Source: MGIIb-O1 sp002457595 (GTDB taxonomy: Archaea > Thermoplasmatota > Poseidoniia > Poseidoniales > Thalassarchaeaceae). Taken from it: a stretch of DNA of 64,000 nucleotides. Below, piece after piece: positions 27,847-37,227 of this stretch. A model generated the notes under the pieces. It did no database searches and was not told where the DNA came from. It saw nothing but the letters and a program-made list of their open reading frames with translations. The translations under genes were made by a program, and so were the position numbers. Each line of letters opens with the position of its first letter. The first letter of the stretch is position 1. The DNA lies in assembly GCA_045568115.1 (NCBI GenBank), contig JBJLBO010000001.1, positions 633,928-697,927 on the forward strand, given 5' to 3'.

Positions 27847-28317
27847 GTGCCTCTAAGTGGATTAGACATGAAGGACCAGCGAATAATTGAGCTCCTCTCT
27901 GGAGACGCTCGGATGAGTACGCAATCAATCGCGGATCGATTGAATATGCCCCGGGTAACTGCTCACGATAGAATCCGACGATTGCAAGAACGGGGTATTG
28001 TTAGAAGATTTACGGTTGATATTGATGCAGGAGTTGTTGGGTCGCCACTCAATGGCTTTATTCTAGCAAATTGGCAAGGCGAGAGGGGGTTGACGGACAG
28101 GAGGATGGTGGCCCAAGAGATATGTGAATTATCATTCGTCAAGAGTTGCCATATTGTTACAGGACAATGGGATTTCATAATACAAGTCGTGGCTAAAGAT
28201 ATGGAAGATCTTGGAGATGCAATACTCGACCGGTTGTCTGGTATTGAAGGAATGGGTCACACCCGGACTATGGTTTCGTTCTATGATTACGGGGGGCCCG
28301 CTGAGGCCTTATCTTGA
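27847..28317 (+). CDS. Lrp/AsnC-family transcriptional regulator
   Basis: 156 residues: an N-terminal helix-turn-helix (LDMKDQRIIELL to RLQERGIVRRF, about residues 6-55) and a C-terminal RAM/AsnC ligand-binding domain (SFVKSCHIVTGQWDFIIQV and the DRLSGIEGMGHTRTMVSF end). GTG 27847 is chosen because the conserved LD before the first helix lies upstream of the only internal ATG (27868). It is divergent from the trans-sulfuration gene and probably controls that gene and the exporter behind it in response to an amino acid. Its stop is 4 bp from the stop of cutA. Confidence 0.92.
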   Translation: MPLSGLDMKDQRIIELLSGDARMSTQSIADRLNMPRVTAHDRIRRLQERGIVRRFTVDIDAGVVGSPLNGFILANWQGERGLTDRRMVAQEICELSFVKSCHIVTGQWDFIIQVVAKDMEDLGDAILDRLSGIEGMGHTRTMVSFYDYGGPAEALS

Positions 28318-28321
28318 CCGT

Positions 28322-28636
28322 TCAGGAGTTGGCCCATTCTGCATATTCAGAAGTGGTTTCAGCGGCAAATGCGATAATCATCGGTACGTCGTAGGGATGT
28401 TCTGAAGTTATCTTTGAGATTAAGTGGTCCTTCTTTGAAAATGTAGTCTTGAATTGAATTCGCCATTCCTCGGCGCTCTGAACTTCATCTTCCCACTTGA
28501 ACATGGATGTTATTGAATGGCGTTGGGCGCAAGCTGCTAAATCTTGAGAAATAATGTTGTAACACCACTCACCAACAAGGGGCTCCAACCACTCAACTGG
28601 TAGTGTGGTTTGCACGACCCATACTTCGTCCGCCAT
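28322..28636 (-). CDS. cutA: CutA1 family protein
   Basis: A small trimeric ferredoxin-like-fold protein of about 104 residues, linked to divalent metal tolerance in bacteria; its exact role is unclear. Family features are QTTLPVEW, the LAACAQ segment with its conserved cysteine, a central SMFKWEDEVQ and the ITSEHPYDVPMI block. ATG 28636 (MADEVWVV) is preferred to the GTG four codons earlier. It is convergent with the Lrp-type regulator and divergent from the geranylgeranyl reductase gene. Confidence 0.9.
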   Translation of the reverse strand: MADEVWVVQTTLPVEWLEPLVGEWCYNIISQDLAACAQRHSITSMFKWEDEVQSAEEWRIQFKTTFSKKDHLISKITSEHPYDVPMIIAFAAETTSEYAEWANS

Positions 28637-28683
28637 ATCCCTCCGCACACATACAAGGCAATCAATTCGATGGTGAAGTTTGA

Positions 28684-30099
28684 ATGCCTGACGTCACTCG
28701 ACGATGCTGCGGTGCTGCAGTGGTGGACTACACACAACCCATCGATACAGGTGAAATTCCAGAATCTGGGTCTCACTTTGATGTTATTGTAGTTGGTGGA
28801 GGGCCAGGGGGTTCAGCTGCCGCTGCATACAATGCAATGAATGGTTGCAAGGTGCTTTTGATAGAAAAAGAAGTATGGCCTAGAGACAAAATTTGTGGAG
28901 ATGCTGTCGGTGGTAAATCTCTCTCTCATGCTAAGGAGCTTGGCGTACTAGAATTGGTAGACGACTCGCCTCACTATGTTGTGGATTCAATTGTTTTCGG
29001 TAGTGCTAATGGCTCGGAAGTGCGTGTAATGTTGCCGAAGGAGGCTTACGAAGCCAAAGGTCTGCAATCAGGATATGCACTTCCTCGAAAACAATTTGAC
29101 TTTGTCATGTTCCACAGGTGTCAAGAAATAGTTCGAGAAAATGGTGGAGTGGTGATTCAAGGATTTACTGTTCTGGATGTTGTACACGAAGGCGCGGGTG
29201 AGGATGTAAAAATTGTAGGAGTTAGGGGTAAGTTTGGTGGAAAGCGAGGTACTAGCGAAGATTTGGAATTCTCGGCTAATTTGACAATCGGAGCAGGAGG
29301 TTACAACTGCCCCGTTTCGCGAAAAATAACAATTGACTTACATGGAGAAGACCATAATGACCCGGACCACTTCTGTGGAGGATATAGGGAGTATTGGGAA
29401 AATGTGGGTGGCCTAGATGGCAATGATGGTCCCATTGAAATTCACTTTATCGATGAGGTTTTACCTGGGTACTTCTGGCTCTTCCCTGTTCGGGACGGCG
29501 TAGTAAATGTGGGAATTGGTATGTTAATTTCAGAACAGAGAAAGTTGAAAGAAAGTCGAAAGAAATCTCTCAAGAAGGTACAGAAATGGGTCATCGAGGA
29601 ACATCCGAGATTCAAAGAGCGTTTTGCCGGAGCAAAGATGGTTGAAGGATCTGGGAAGGGATGGCAACTACCATTCGGCTCACCCCGTAAAAAGGCCCCT
29701 TCATTTCAGCCGAGGCGGAATGCAATGGCGGGCGCAATGACTGTTGGCGATGCTGCTAGTTTGGTTGATCCTTTCAGTGGAGAAGGTATTGGAAATGCGC
29801 TTCTGTCAGCCAAACTAACAAGTAAACATTTCAACAAAAATTTGCACTCGCAGGGATTTCCTGCAGATGCTGCTATTGCCTATATGGAATCTCTCTGGGA
29901 TATATTGGGTAAAGAATTGACTAATTCAACAAAACTACAGAAATTGATGAAATGGAAGAGATTGAGTAATTGGTTCGTCCGGAGGGCATCAAAGAAGCCG
30001 GAGATTGGTGAGTTGATGTCGGAAATGATTGCGAGTAAAGACACGCAAGAGATTCTTTGGAATCCTTGGTTCTTGTTCAAGACAATTGTATTACCTTGA
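28684..30099 (+). CDS. Geranylgeranyl reductase family flavoprotein
   Basis: FAD enzyme that saturates the isoprenoid chains of archaeal ether lipids. Dinucleotide motif VVGGGPGGSAAA at about residues 37-48, the family's CGDAVGG block, and the C-terminal VGDAASLVDPFSGEGIGNAL. 471 residues, slightly long. ATG 28684 gives ~30 residues before the FAD motif; GTG 28720 or 28723 would shorten this. Known archaeal members take electrons from a small ferredoxin; a 2x4Fe-4S ferredoxin is encoded at 48942 near GGGP synthase, but not next to this gene. Confidence 0.9.
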   Translation: MPDVTRRCCGAAVVDYTQPIDTGEIPESGSHFDVIVVGGGPGGSAAAAYNAMNGCKVLLIEKEVWPRDKICGDAVGGKSLSHAKELGVLELVDDSPHYVVDSIVFGSANGSEVRVMLPKEAYEAKGLQSGYALPRKQFDFVMFHRCQEIVRENGGVVIQGFTVLDVVHEGAGEDVKIVGVRGKFGGKRGTSEDLEFSANLTIGAGGYNCPVSRKITIDLHGEDHNDPDHFCGGYREYWENVGGLDGNDGPIEIHFIDEVLPGYFWLFPVRDGVVNVGIGMLISEQRKLKESRKKSLKKVQKWVIEEHPRFKERFAGAKMVEGSGKGWQLPFGSPRKKAPSFQPRRNAMAGAMTVGDAASLVDPFSGEGIGNALLSAKLTSKHFNKNLHSQGFPADAAIAYMESLWDILGKELTNSTKLQKLMKWKRLSNWFVRRASKKPEIGELMSEMIASKDTQEILWNPWFLFKTIVLP

Positions 30100-30108
30100 G
30101 GTGTAAAT

Positions 30109-30903
30109 ATGGATGGTTTAGATAAAACTCTGGCTGGAATTAAGGCCGTATTTCTTGACCTTGATGGTACCATTTATCTTGGAAGCAAACTCATAGATGG
30201 TTCTCTCGATTTTCTCTCTCGAATTGAAGAGGCAGGTATCAAGAGATTCTTTCTTTCAAACAATTCTAGTCGCTCGGTCAAACAATATGTTTCAAAATTG
30301 AATGGGATGGGGATTCCTGCAACTCCCGAAGATGTGTTGCTATCTACTCATGATCTTCTAAGTTGGTTGGCAAAGGAAGGTGTAGATGACACCTATTTGG
30401 TTGGTACTGAGGGAATGCAAGAAATGCTTGAAGATGCAGGCATCAATACAGACTCTGCAAGTCCGCAATACGTCGTTCTTGGTTATGATACTGAAATTAC
30501 ATATGAGAAGTTAAGTAGAGCCAGTATCCATTTACACAAGGGTGTTCCATTGGTAGTCAGCCACCCAGATATGGTGTGCCCATCACCAGATGGGGGTCTG
30601 CCAGATACCGGCGCCTACATGGCGTTGTTTGAAGCGACGACGGGGGTCAAAGCAACGCATGTTAGTGGCAAGCCAAATGCGGGTATGATTTTGCATAAAA
30701 TCGAAGAATTAGGGTTGAAACCTTCTGAATGTGCCATGGTTGGAGATCGTCTCTATACCGATATGGAAATGGCTGAAAGATCTGGTGCGCATGGGGTTCT
30801 TGTTCTCTCTGGTGAAGCCACTCGAGAGGACTTAGCCAATGCGCCACAAAATCCGAGTCTTGTGGTTGAATCTGTAGACTTACTCTGCCGGCGTGGTTGT
30901 TGA
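30109..30903 (+). CDS. HAD-superfamily phosphatase, NagD/PGP type (IIA)
   Basis: Haloacid-dehalogenase phosphatase with motif I FLDLDGTIYLG (Asp17 nucleophile, Asp19), motif II LSNNSSRS, the C2 cap typical of subclass IIA, motif III lysine in SGKPNAGM and motif IV GDRLYTDM. Related enzymes dephosphorylate UMP, phosphoglycolate, glycerol-1-phosphate or 4-nitrophenyl phosphate. The position 9 bp after the geranylgeranyl reductase suggests co-transcription. An sn-glycerol-phosphate or isoprenoid-related substrate would be attractive but is only inference. The start is ATG 30109. Confidence 0.92.
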   Translation: MDGLDKTLAGIKAVFLDLDGTIYLGSKLIDGSLDFLSRIEEAGIKRFFLSNNSSRSVKQYVSKLNGMGIPATPEDVLLSTHDLLSWLAKEGVDDTYLVGTEGMQEMLEDAGINTDSASPQYVVLGYDTEITYEKLSRASIHLHKGVPLVVSHPDMVCPSPDGGLPDTGAYMALFEATTGVKATHVSGKPNAGMILHKIEELGLKPSECAMVGDRLYTDMEMAERSGAHGVLVLSGEATREDLANAPQNPSLVVESVDLLCRRGC

Positions 30904-31006
30904 TTGAATTTTCAAAACTCCACGTAACTACAAGGGTGTAAAATTGATACATCTTGGCACCTGTTAGGGGTGGGTTTCAATAGTGGATGTGTAAGAACTA
31001 CACTCC

Positions 31007-32431
31007 GTGGAGAGAGACTGGAGCGTCCAAGATGGTTCTGATTGCGATTTGACTGCACTCCCTCTTGTTAGGACTTGGCCGGGTCTTGCGCCTTATGCAG
31101 AGGCGGTAGAACGATTGGTCCTCATGGGGGCGATTGAAGATGAGGATTTACGCGATGTGTTAATGCGTACACCAAGGGGGATTCACGCGTTGCCATTACC
31201 CTTACTCGATGAAAGTATGAATATTGAGAGCAGTGCTTTGCGAATGCCTTGGTGGCAAGACATAGATTCTCCAAATTCTCTACTCCCTGGTGTTTACGAA
31301 ACGGCTCAAGTTCTACAAATGTTAGAATTAGAAAAGGGAGATTCCGTCATGATTGTAGCACCGAGGGGGAATTGGTGGACTGAGATATTGATGCAATTGG
31401 GAGCAAGGAGATTGCGAATTGTTGAAATTGATGAAAGGAAAAGGGTGGAATTGCAACAACGTTGGGAAGAACTGCGTTTGGATATAGTTGCCGAAGCATG
31501 TAATTGTCAGATTGAATGGGCATCAATTTCTGATGCTTACGAAGATTCTCCAGAAGGAGGATGGGATAAAATTCTCGTTACTGGAGGACTTCCTAGAGCC
31601 CCTATTGGGCTTCTAATGCGCTTATCAAAAAACGGAATTGTTGTCGCCCCTATTGGTGAGAATTCAGGTACTGTACTACAAACAATAAGCCATCAAGGAG
31701 GGGGCGAATTTCAAGCTCAATGGTTAGCTATATGGAATGTTGATATGGTACAAGATGAAGCTGCTCAAACACTCTGTGATCTATCTCCTTATGTTGATTT
31801 GGATGTGAAACAAAGTGATGGTGATTTTAGTTCAATAAATACGGCGTGGATTCATGCAAATGATGAGCCTACTAGAGATAGATTAGGGCCCGCGGCTCTT
31901 CTAGATATGATTGAAGAAGTGTGGAGTGAAGTTGAGGCAACAACAGATGGGTATGGTACTGATGTTCGCGATATTCTTGCTCAGGATTTGTTCAAGATGG
32001 GTAATGTTTTGCAACGATTAGGAATTCTTCGTGTCGCCGCAGAGCATCATGGGACCTCGTACATGCTCAGCCCCTCTCCAGAAGCTGCATGCTATCTTGG
32101 AATGACATTTGCCGCTGATGAAGAAGATGGTTTGGCCTGGCAAAGGAAGGCAATTGAGACAAATCCGGAGTATGGGGGTTCTTGGAATGAAATTGGAGAG
32201 GCTTTGTTGCAAAGAGGAAATCCGCATCGGGCGATTGAGTGGTTTAGAGGTGCGATTAATTCTGTGAATTATTGTGAACGGGGGGCTGCTTGGGCTAATT
32301 TGGCGCGAGCACATTTAGAATTGGGGCAGAATACTTCGGCTTTATTTGCCGCACAAGAAGCGGCTTCATTGATGCCTGAAGAGTCTGAATTAGATGAATT
32401 ATTGGAAGATCTTACTGAAGGATTAGTGTAG
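31007..32431 (+). CDS. Protein-isoaspartate methyltransferase-like domain fused to TPR repeats
   Basis: The N-terminal ~250 residues follow the PCMT layout: LMGAIEDEDLRDVLMRTPRGIHALP corresponds to the helical entry region and GWDKILVTGGLPRAPIGLLMRL to the catalytic core. The SAM-binding motif I, expected as a Gly-rich loop after the first strand, reads VMIVAPRGNWW and lacks the normal E-G-G-G pattern, so methyltransferase activity is doubtful. The C-terminal ~120 residues are tetratricopeptide-like repeats (AWQRKAIETNP, AIEWFRGAIN, LARAHLELGQ), a protein-binding surface. It starts at GTG 31007. The combination suggests a scaffold or a divergent repair enzyme. Confidence 0.8.
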   Translation: MERDWSVQDGSDCDLTALPLVRTWPGLAPYAEAVERLVLMGAIEDEDLRDVLMRTPRGIHALPLPLLDESMNIESSALRMPWWQDIDSPNSLLPGVYETAQVLQMLELEKGDSVMIVAPRGNWWTEILMQLGARRLRIVEIDERKRVELQQRWEELRLDIVAEACNCQIEWASISDAYEDSPEGGWDKILVTGGLPRAPIGLLMRLSKNGIVVAPIGENSGTVLQTISHQGGGEFQAQWLAIWNVDMVQDEAAQTLCDLSPYVDLDVKQSDGDFSSINTAWIHANDEPTRDRLGPAALLDMIEEVWSEVEATTDGYGTDVRDILAQDLFKMGNVLQRLGILRVAAEHHGTSYMLSPSPEAACYLGMTFAADEEDGLAWQRKAIETNPEYGGSWNEIGEALLQRGNPHRAIEWFRGAINSVNYCERGAAWANLARAHLELGQNTSALFAAQEAASLMPEESELDELLEDLTEGLV

Positions 32432-32467
32432 GACAAACAAGAAGAGAGAGACCCCTTGGGGTTGCTG

Positions 32468-33490
32468 ATGGTTACTGTAGTCACCGGAGCCTCTGGCTAC
32501 ATAGGTAGCCACATCGTTGCGAATTTGTTAGCTAGAGGACAAGCGGTTCGGGCAACTGTTCGAGATGTGTCTGACCCTGAACGTGTTAATCATCTGAAGA
32601 ATTTGAAAATCGCAGATGAAGGAAGTCTTGAAATTATTGAAATGGATCTTTTTGATGAAGCTGCTGTAAATGCTGCAATAGAGGGATGTACTGATGTCAT
32701 CCATACCGCAGCAAGTGTGATTGTGCGCTCAAAAAATCCCCAAAAGAAAATTGTTGATCCGAGTGTAATTGGAACAAAAAATGTAGTTGCAGCAATAGAA
32801 AGAGCTGGTTGTGTGGAAAGATTTGTCCACACTTCCTCAACGGCAGCGATTCGGCCAATGAATTGGTATGATGGCCAAACCCTAACTACTGAAACTTGGG
32901 CAGATGATGCTACTGTCGAAGAGAACCCTTACGGATTAGCGAAAGCAAGTGCTGAGAGAATTGTTAGAGATTGGCATGCTACTCAACCCGTTGATTCGCG
33001 CCCTCGGTTGGTTACCATACACCCGTGTATGGTATTTGGCCCTCCTATGTCGCCACGACACTTGAGAGGATCTCTTGCCCTCTTGATGACCATGGTCAGG
33101 CGAGATATTCCCCTGGTTCTCCCAATGCAAGTATCAATTGTCGATGTTAGAGATGTTGCCGAAGCCCATGTGCGCGCACTCACTCAAGGAGAAGACGAGG
33201 GGAGATATCTCGTCGTTGCTGGAGACATGATGATGGGGGAGATGGCTAAATCTCTGAAGAAAAAATACCCAGAACGGAAATGGCGAACTGGAGTGGCACC
33301 ATACTGGATTTCTCTTGTGGCCGCCTTTTTCCATCCAAAAATCGATGTTTCCTGGGCTAGAAGACATCTGAAAAAGAAACTCTTCTGGGATGCAAGTCCG
33401 GCTGAAAGAGAACTGGGGATGAATTGGACTAATCCGGAATCTTCTCTACTCGAAACTATGCCACCAATCTTGGAACATGATTGGGTTTGA
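32468..33490 (+). CDS. NAD(P)-dependent epimerase/dihydroflavonol-reductase-like protein
   Basis: Extended SDR. Cofactor motif VTGASGYIGSH at residues 5-15, catalytic serine-threonine stretch in VHTSSTAAI, catalytic YGLAKASAE, and the DVRDVAEAHVRAL block found in dihydroflavonol 4-reductase and 3-beta-HSD relatives. About 340 residues. ATG 32468 is chosen over an earlier in-frame TTG at 32456 because the first strand starts right there. The substrate is unknown; sugar-nucleotide, sterol-like and aldehyde substrates are all used by the family. 36 bp separate it from the preceding PCMT-TPR gene. Confidence 0.88.
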   Translation: MVTVVTGASGYIGSHIVANLLARGQAVRATVRDVSDPERVNHLKNLKIADEGSLEIIEMDLFDEAAVNAAIEGCTDVIHTAASVIVRSKNPQKKIVDPSVIGTKNVVAAIERAGCVERFVHTSSTAAIRPMNWYDGQTLTTETWADDATVEENPYGLAKASAERIVRDWHATQPVDSRPRLVTIHPCMVFGPPMSPRHLRGSLALLMTMVRRDIPLVLPMQVSIVDVRDVAEAHVRALTQGEDEGRYLVVAGDMMMGEMAKSLKKKYPERKWRTGVAPYWISLVAAFFHPKIDVSWARRHLKKKLFWDASPAERELGMNWTNPESSLLETMPPILEHDWV

Positions 33491-33538
33491 TGATTTATTA
33501 CCACATTAAGTTTAGACCGGAAATGCGGTCGGGCAATC

Positions 33539-35059
33539 ATGAGGGGTGTCGCAACACTACTAGCGCTGCTAATCATTGCGCCCGCGATTAGTGGTTGTTT
33601 TGGTGGGGAAAATAAAGTGACACCTGATGAAGAGGGGTCGTTTTCTTTTGAACAAGGGGACATACCAGCTACGACTTGGTATCATTATCCAGGAACTGTG
33701 AGTTCACCCTTCGCAATAGATGCTACTGATGCTGCTGCTGTTGCTGCTGCTAATATTACTGCAAATCTGAGTGGTGCAAATGCTCCTTTCTTTGCTCAAG
33801 GTACGTATTATGGAACTGGTTGGGATACCTTTGAGCCGACTATAGGAATAACCGGTTCAGGTGCTATTTTCTTTACAAATTACAATGGATTAGGAGATGG
33901 TACACACATTATTCGTTCGCGTGACCAGGGACAAACATGGGAAGATGTGGGGCCATTTGGGATGTCAGACGATCAAGGCCAGACCCCTAACTCAAACGAC
34001 CCTTACCTCTATGTCGATAAATTCAACGATAAATTAGTCAAATTTGACATGCATGCACTTACCGCGATGTTCGTTGAATATTCCAATGACGATGGAGAAA
34101 CATGGAGCGTTCCTTTCCCCGTTGAAGGTTATTATGCACCACAAGACCACCAGAGCATTGCCTCAATGCCACATGAAAACGCAATTGTTGGAAATGTAGT
34201 CTACGTTTACTGCATCAATACTGGTTCTCCGGCTTTGGGGGCTCAGTGCTCAAGATCATTGGATGGAGGGCATACTTGGGACGCTCAACAACTAGGATTC
34301 CCTACAGAGAGTTTTGGAAATCAATGCTCGGGGCTGCACGGTCATGTCGCAGGGGGTTCGGATGGTTCGATATATCGAGGAAATCCGTCTTGTGAAGGAC
34401 CTGCTGTGTACGCTTCGCATGATGGTGGTTATTCTTGGAGCGAACATACCATCACAACAGAAGTCGGAATGCAACAGGGTTGGCATTCGCACGAAGTGGC
34501 TACTGCAGTGGACGAGGGGGGGAATGTTCACGCCACTTGGATTTCGACTGATATGATGCCATGGTACTCCTATTCGAGAGACAAAGGTGTATCATGGAGT
34601 AATCCTGTTATGGTCGCGGTGCCCGGAGTCAAGGAAACAGGATTTCCTACTATTTTCGCTGGTGATGAGGGTAGGGTTGTTATCGGCTATATCGGTGAAG
34701 TGAATGATTGTGAAAATACTAACAACACTACTGGAGATTATTGTGGATGGGGTGGTTATATGGCGATTATGACTGATGCATTTGCAGATGCCCCGTTAAT
34801 CACCAGTGTTGTTGTAAATTTGCCAGAGGATCCTTTGGACATAACATCAGATTGTGGGAATGTTCGATGTGGTGGGTTTGGAGATTTTATTGATGTTGAG
34901 TTAGATGATGAAGGACGCCCTTGGATTGCGTTGGCACATAATGCGGCGGGCACTGAAGAGGCTGTGATTGGTACTCTAATGACTGGCCCTTCACTCTACG
35001 GTGAGTTTGTTCAATTACCTCTACTTCCTGCTGGTGGTAACTCTACTCTCAAGATGTGA
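33539..35059 (+). CDS. Secreted lipoprotein with sialidase-like Asp-box beta-propeller, copy 1
   Basis: An exported lipoprotein: signal peptide with lipobox ISGC (Cys20). The body carries Asp boxes of the S-x-D-x-G-x-T/S-W type (SRDQGQTW, SNDDGETW, SLDGGHTW, SHDGGYSW, SRDKGVSW), marking a six-bladed BNR/sialidase-like propeller. A paired-cysteine C-terminal motif, NVRCGGFGDFIDV, is shared with the next gene. Sialidase catalytic residues are not obvious, so it may bind rather than cleave glycans or proteins. The stop overlaps the next start as GTGA, indicating coupled translation of two tandem paralogues. Confidence 0.88.
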   Translation: MRGVATLLALLIIAPAISGCFGGENKVTPDEEGSFSFEQGDIPATTWYHYPGTVSSPFAIDATDAAAVAAANITANLSGANAPFFAQGTYYGTGWDTFEPTIGITGSGAIFFTNYNGLGDGTHIIRSRDQGQTWEDVGPFGMSDDQGQTPNSNDPYLYVDKFNDKLVKFDMHALTAMFVEYSNDDGETWSVPFPVEGYYAPQDHQSIASMPHENAIVGNVVYVYCINTGSPALGAQCSRSLDGGHTWDAQQLGFPTESFGNQCSGLHGHVAGGSDGSIYRGNPSCEGPAVYASHDGGYSWSEHTITTEVGMQQGWHSHEVATAVDEGGNVHATWISTDMMPWYSYSRDKGVSWSNPVMVAVPGVKETGFPTIFAGDEGRVVIGYIGEVNDCENTNNTTGDYCGWGGYMAIMTDAFADAPLITSVVVNLPEDPLDITSDCGNVRCGGFGDFIDVELDDEGRPWIALAHNAAGTEEAVIGTLMTGPSLYGEFVQLPLLPAGGNSTLKM

Positions 35060-36591
35060 GTATGCGAGCATCTGAAGAATCAAGTCGGAGTCGCCAGTTC
35101 ATGCGCACTGTTGTCGTATGTGTGGCAATTCTCGTAATTGCACCAACTTTGACTGGGTGTTTTGGTAGTGGAGATGAGGGGCCGGAGGTTGAGGAAAATG
35201 TGTTTTCGTCACTTTGTGACGAGGGGGTTTCACCCACTACTTGGTATCATTACGCCAACGCAACCAATGCTATGAATACCTCCAGTTTGTATAATGGAAC
35301 TGATGTGCTCATAGAGAACAACTCGCCTTTCTGTGCAAAAGGAACTTATTACAGCATAGGAATGTCAACCTTTGAGCCCACTATTGGGATTACTTCAGCA
35401 GATAATCTCTACATCTCTAGTTGGGGTAATGGACAAAGTGGTGCTACTGCAATTGTACAATGTTCTGGATTAATTGGAATGGTTGGTAATGTATCCTATA
35501 CTTGTGTTGATGTCTACGACCCCCCACTATTTCCTGTCGCCAATTCAAATGATCCTTATGTCTACGTTGACCCATGGACGGATCGTATCATGAAATTCGA
35601 TATGCATGCTCTATTGGGAATGACTGTTGAATGGTCTGATAATGAAGGCAGCTCGTGGAGCCCCTCTTCAGTAGCCACGGGTTGGTCTGTGCAGGATCAT
35701 CAGACTATCGCATCATCTCCATACAATGCAATTGCGCATCCAACTACCTGGGTTTTCTGTGTTAATGGAAACTATCCCTATCCTATTTGCTCAACTAGTC
35801 AAGACGGTGGTGCAACATGGGGACCGGAGGTGCCTGGCGCTCCAACTGATTGCAATAGTGGTGGATTAACAGGGCACATGATTGGCGCGAATGATGGAAA
35901 CTTCTACCGTGGAAACCCTGGTTGTGATGGAGAAGGGTACTCAATTTATCGTTCAACAAACGGCGGCTTGACTTGGACTGAACATCGCCTACCTACTGAG
36001 ACTACTGGTACTGCAGATACTTGGAATTTTGAAGAGGCACAGATACATCCTGATGAAGAAAACAATCTACATGCTATGTGGATGGGGATTGACAATATGC
36101 CATACTATTCTTACTCAAGAGATGAAGGCGATACTTGGTCAAATCCTCTAATGATTGCTCCGCCTGCTGGGTTAGATGGGGCGGGATTCCCAGCAATAGC
36201 AGCAGGAGATGAAGGTCGTGTAGTTTTCGCTTACATTGCTACGTCGAATGAAGGTTCCACTTGGGATGCTTACCTGACTGTGATGACTGATGCATTTAGC
36301 CCAATGCCATTGATGACAACGGTGCAAATTAATGATGTTAATGACCCATTAGAGAATGCAAAAACCGATTGTGGATACGATAGATGCGGTGGCTTTGGAG
36401 ATTTCATTGATGTGTTGGTAGATCAGCACGGAAGGGCATGGTTTGGGCTCTCTCACAATGTTGTAGATGAGGGGATTTTTGCAACCTTTTCTGTCGGACC
36501 AAGCCTGAGAGGTCCTGTCGCCCCACTAGCTCCAATTCCAGAAGGGGGGCCTTCTACATTGGTTGGAACAATCGGAAATGCTACCGCCTAA
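35056..36591 (+). CDS. Secreted lipoprotein with sialidase-like Asp-box beta-propeller, copy 2
   Basis: A paralogue of the preceding gene. Lipobox LTGC with Cys35 from GTG 35056 (ATG 35062 is an alternative start). Asp boxes include SQDGGATW, STNGGLTW and SRDEGDTW, and the YDRCGGFGDFIDV motif near the C-terminus mirrors copy 1. The N-terminal part is more cysteine-rich than copy 1, suggesting extra disulfides. Tandem duplication followed by divergence is the simplest history. The stop codon overlaps the stop of the convergent LysE gene by 4 bp. Confidence 0.88.
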   Translation: MSMRASEESSRSRQFMRTVVVCVAILVIAPTLTGCFGSGDEGPEVEENVFSSLCDEGVSPTTWYHYANATNAMNTSSLYNGTDVLIENNSPFCAKGTYYSIGMSTFEPTIGITSADNLYISSWGNGQSGATAIVQCSGLIGMVGNVSYTCVDVYDPPLFPVANSNDPYVYVDPWTDRIMKFDMHALLGMTVEWSDNEGSSWSPSSVATGWSVQDHQTIASSPYNAIAHPTTWVFCVNGNYPYPICSTSQDGGATWGPEVPGAPTDCNSGGLTGHMIGANDGNFYRGNPGCDGEGYSIYRSTNGGLTWTEHRLPTETTGTADTWNFEEAQIHPDEENNLHAMWMGIDNMPYYSYSRDEGDTWSNPLMIAPPAGLDGAGFPAIAAGDEGRVVFAYIATSNEGSTWDAYLTVMTDAFSPMPLMTTVQINDVNDPLENAKTDCGYDRCGGFGDFIDVLVDQHGRAWFGLSHNVVDEGIFATFSVGPSLRGPVAPLAPIPEGGPSTLVGTIGNATA

Positions 36592-37223
36592 ATTTGGCCT
36601 AGTAAATCATACGCTTGGTAGGTGTATGCTGCGGCGAATCCTAACATTAGAATGCCACATATATTGAGGGCTGTTCGATATCCTTTGTGAGAAATATTTC
36701 CACTCATTCTATCTAAGAAATAAGCAAATATTGTTTTTGTAAGAATGATGGAAATGAGGAATGTTAGGGCATATGCAATGGGCGCTAATGGTTCTGTTTC
36801 GACATATAGAGCCATTAGCGGGCCGCCGATGAGGAACCAAAATACGTACACATTTGGGTTCAGCAAATTTGTCAAAATACCTCGTTTGAAGGAGTCAGAT
36901 GTATCAATTTGGCTGGCCTCTGGATTCGGGGGGTCTATGCTGAAACAATCGACCCCCATTTTCGCGAGGAATACGGCTCCTGCGACTGAAATAATTAGCA
37001 ATGCAAGAGGATTGGTTGCTAGCCAACCTGCTGCTAATAGACTGATTATGATAAGGGGGCCGTCTGTGAAAATGGGTGCCGCTGCAGTCCACAATCCTGC
37101 CTTGAAGCCTCCAGAAAGCGTTTCCCGAAATACCATTGTCAATAGTGGACCGGGCTTTACTCCCTCGACAATCCCCAATGTAGCGCCGGCTAAGGCGAGG
37201 GTGAGGATTGGTTCAATTTCCAA
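36588..37223 (-). CDS. LysE/RhtB-family exporter, second member
   Basis: About 211 residues with six hydrophobic segments. The N-terminal LGIVEGVKPGPLLTMVFRE keeps the PGP core of the LysE family but differs from the 25875-26477 protein, and the central DSFKRGILTNLLNPNVYVFW is the second conserved loop. No ATG is available; TTG 37223 gives the standard short N-terminus (MEIEPILTL), while TTG 37250 would overlap the upstream gene. It lies 4 bp after the Bax-inhibitor-like gene and is likely translated from the same message. The exported substrate is unknown. Confidence 0.85.
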   Translation of the reverse strand: MEIEPILTLALAGATLGIVEGVKPGPLLTMVFRETLSGGFKAGLWTAAAPIFTDGPLIIISLLAAGWLATNPLALLIISVAGAVFLAKMGVDCFSIDPPNPEASQIDTSDSFKRGILTNLLNPNVYVFWFLIGGPLMALYVETEPLAPIAYALTFLISIILTKTIFAYFLDRMSGNISHKGYRTALNICGILMLGFAAAYTYQAYDLLGQI

Positions 37224-37227
37224 TATC

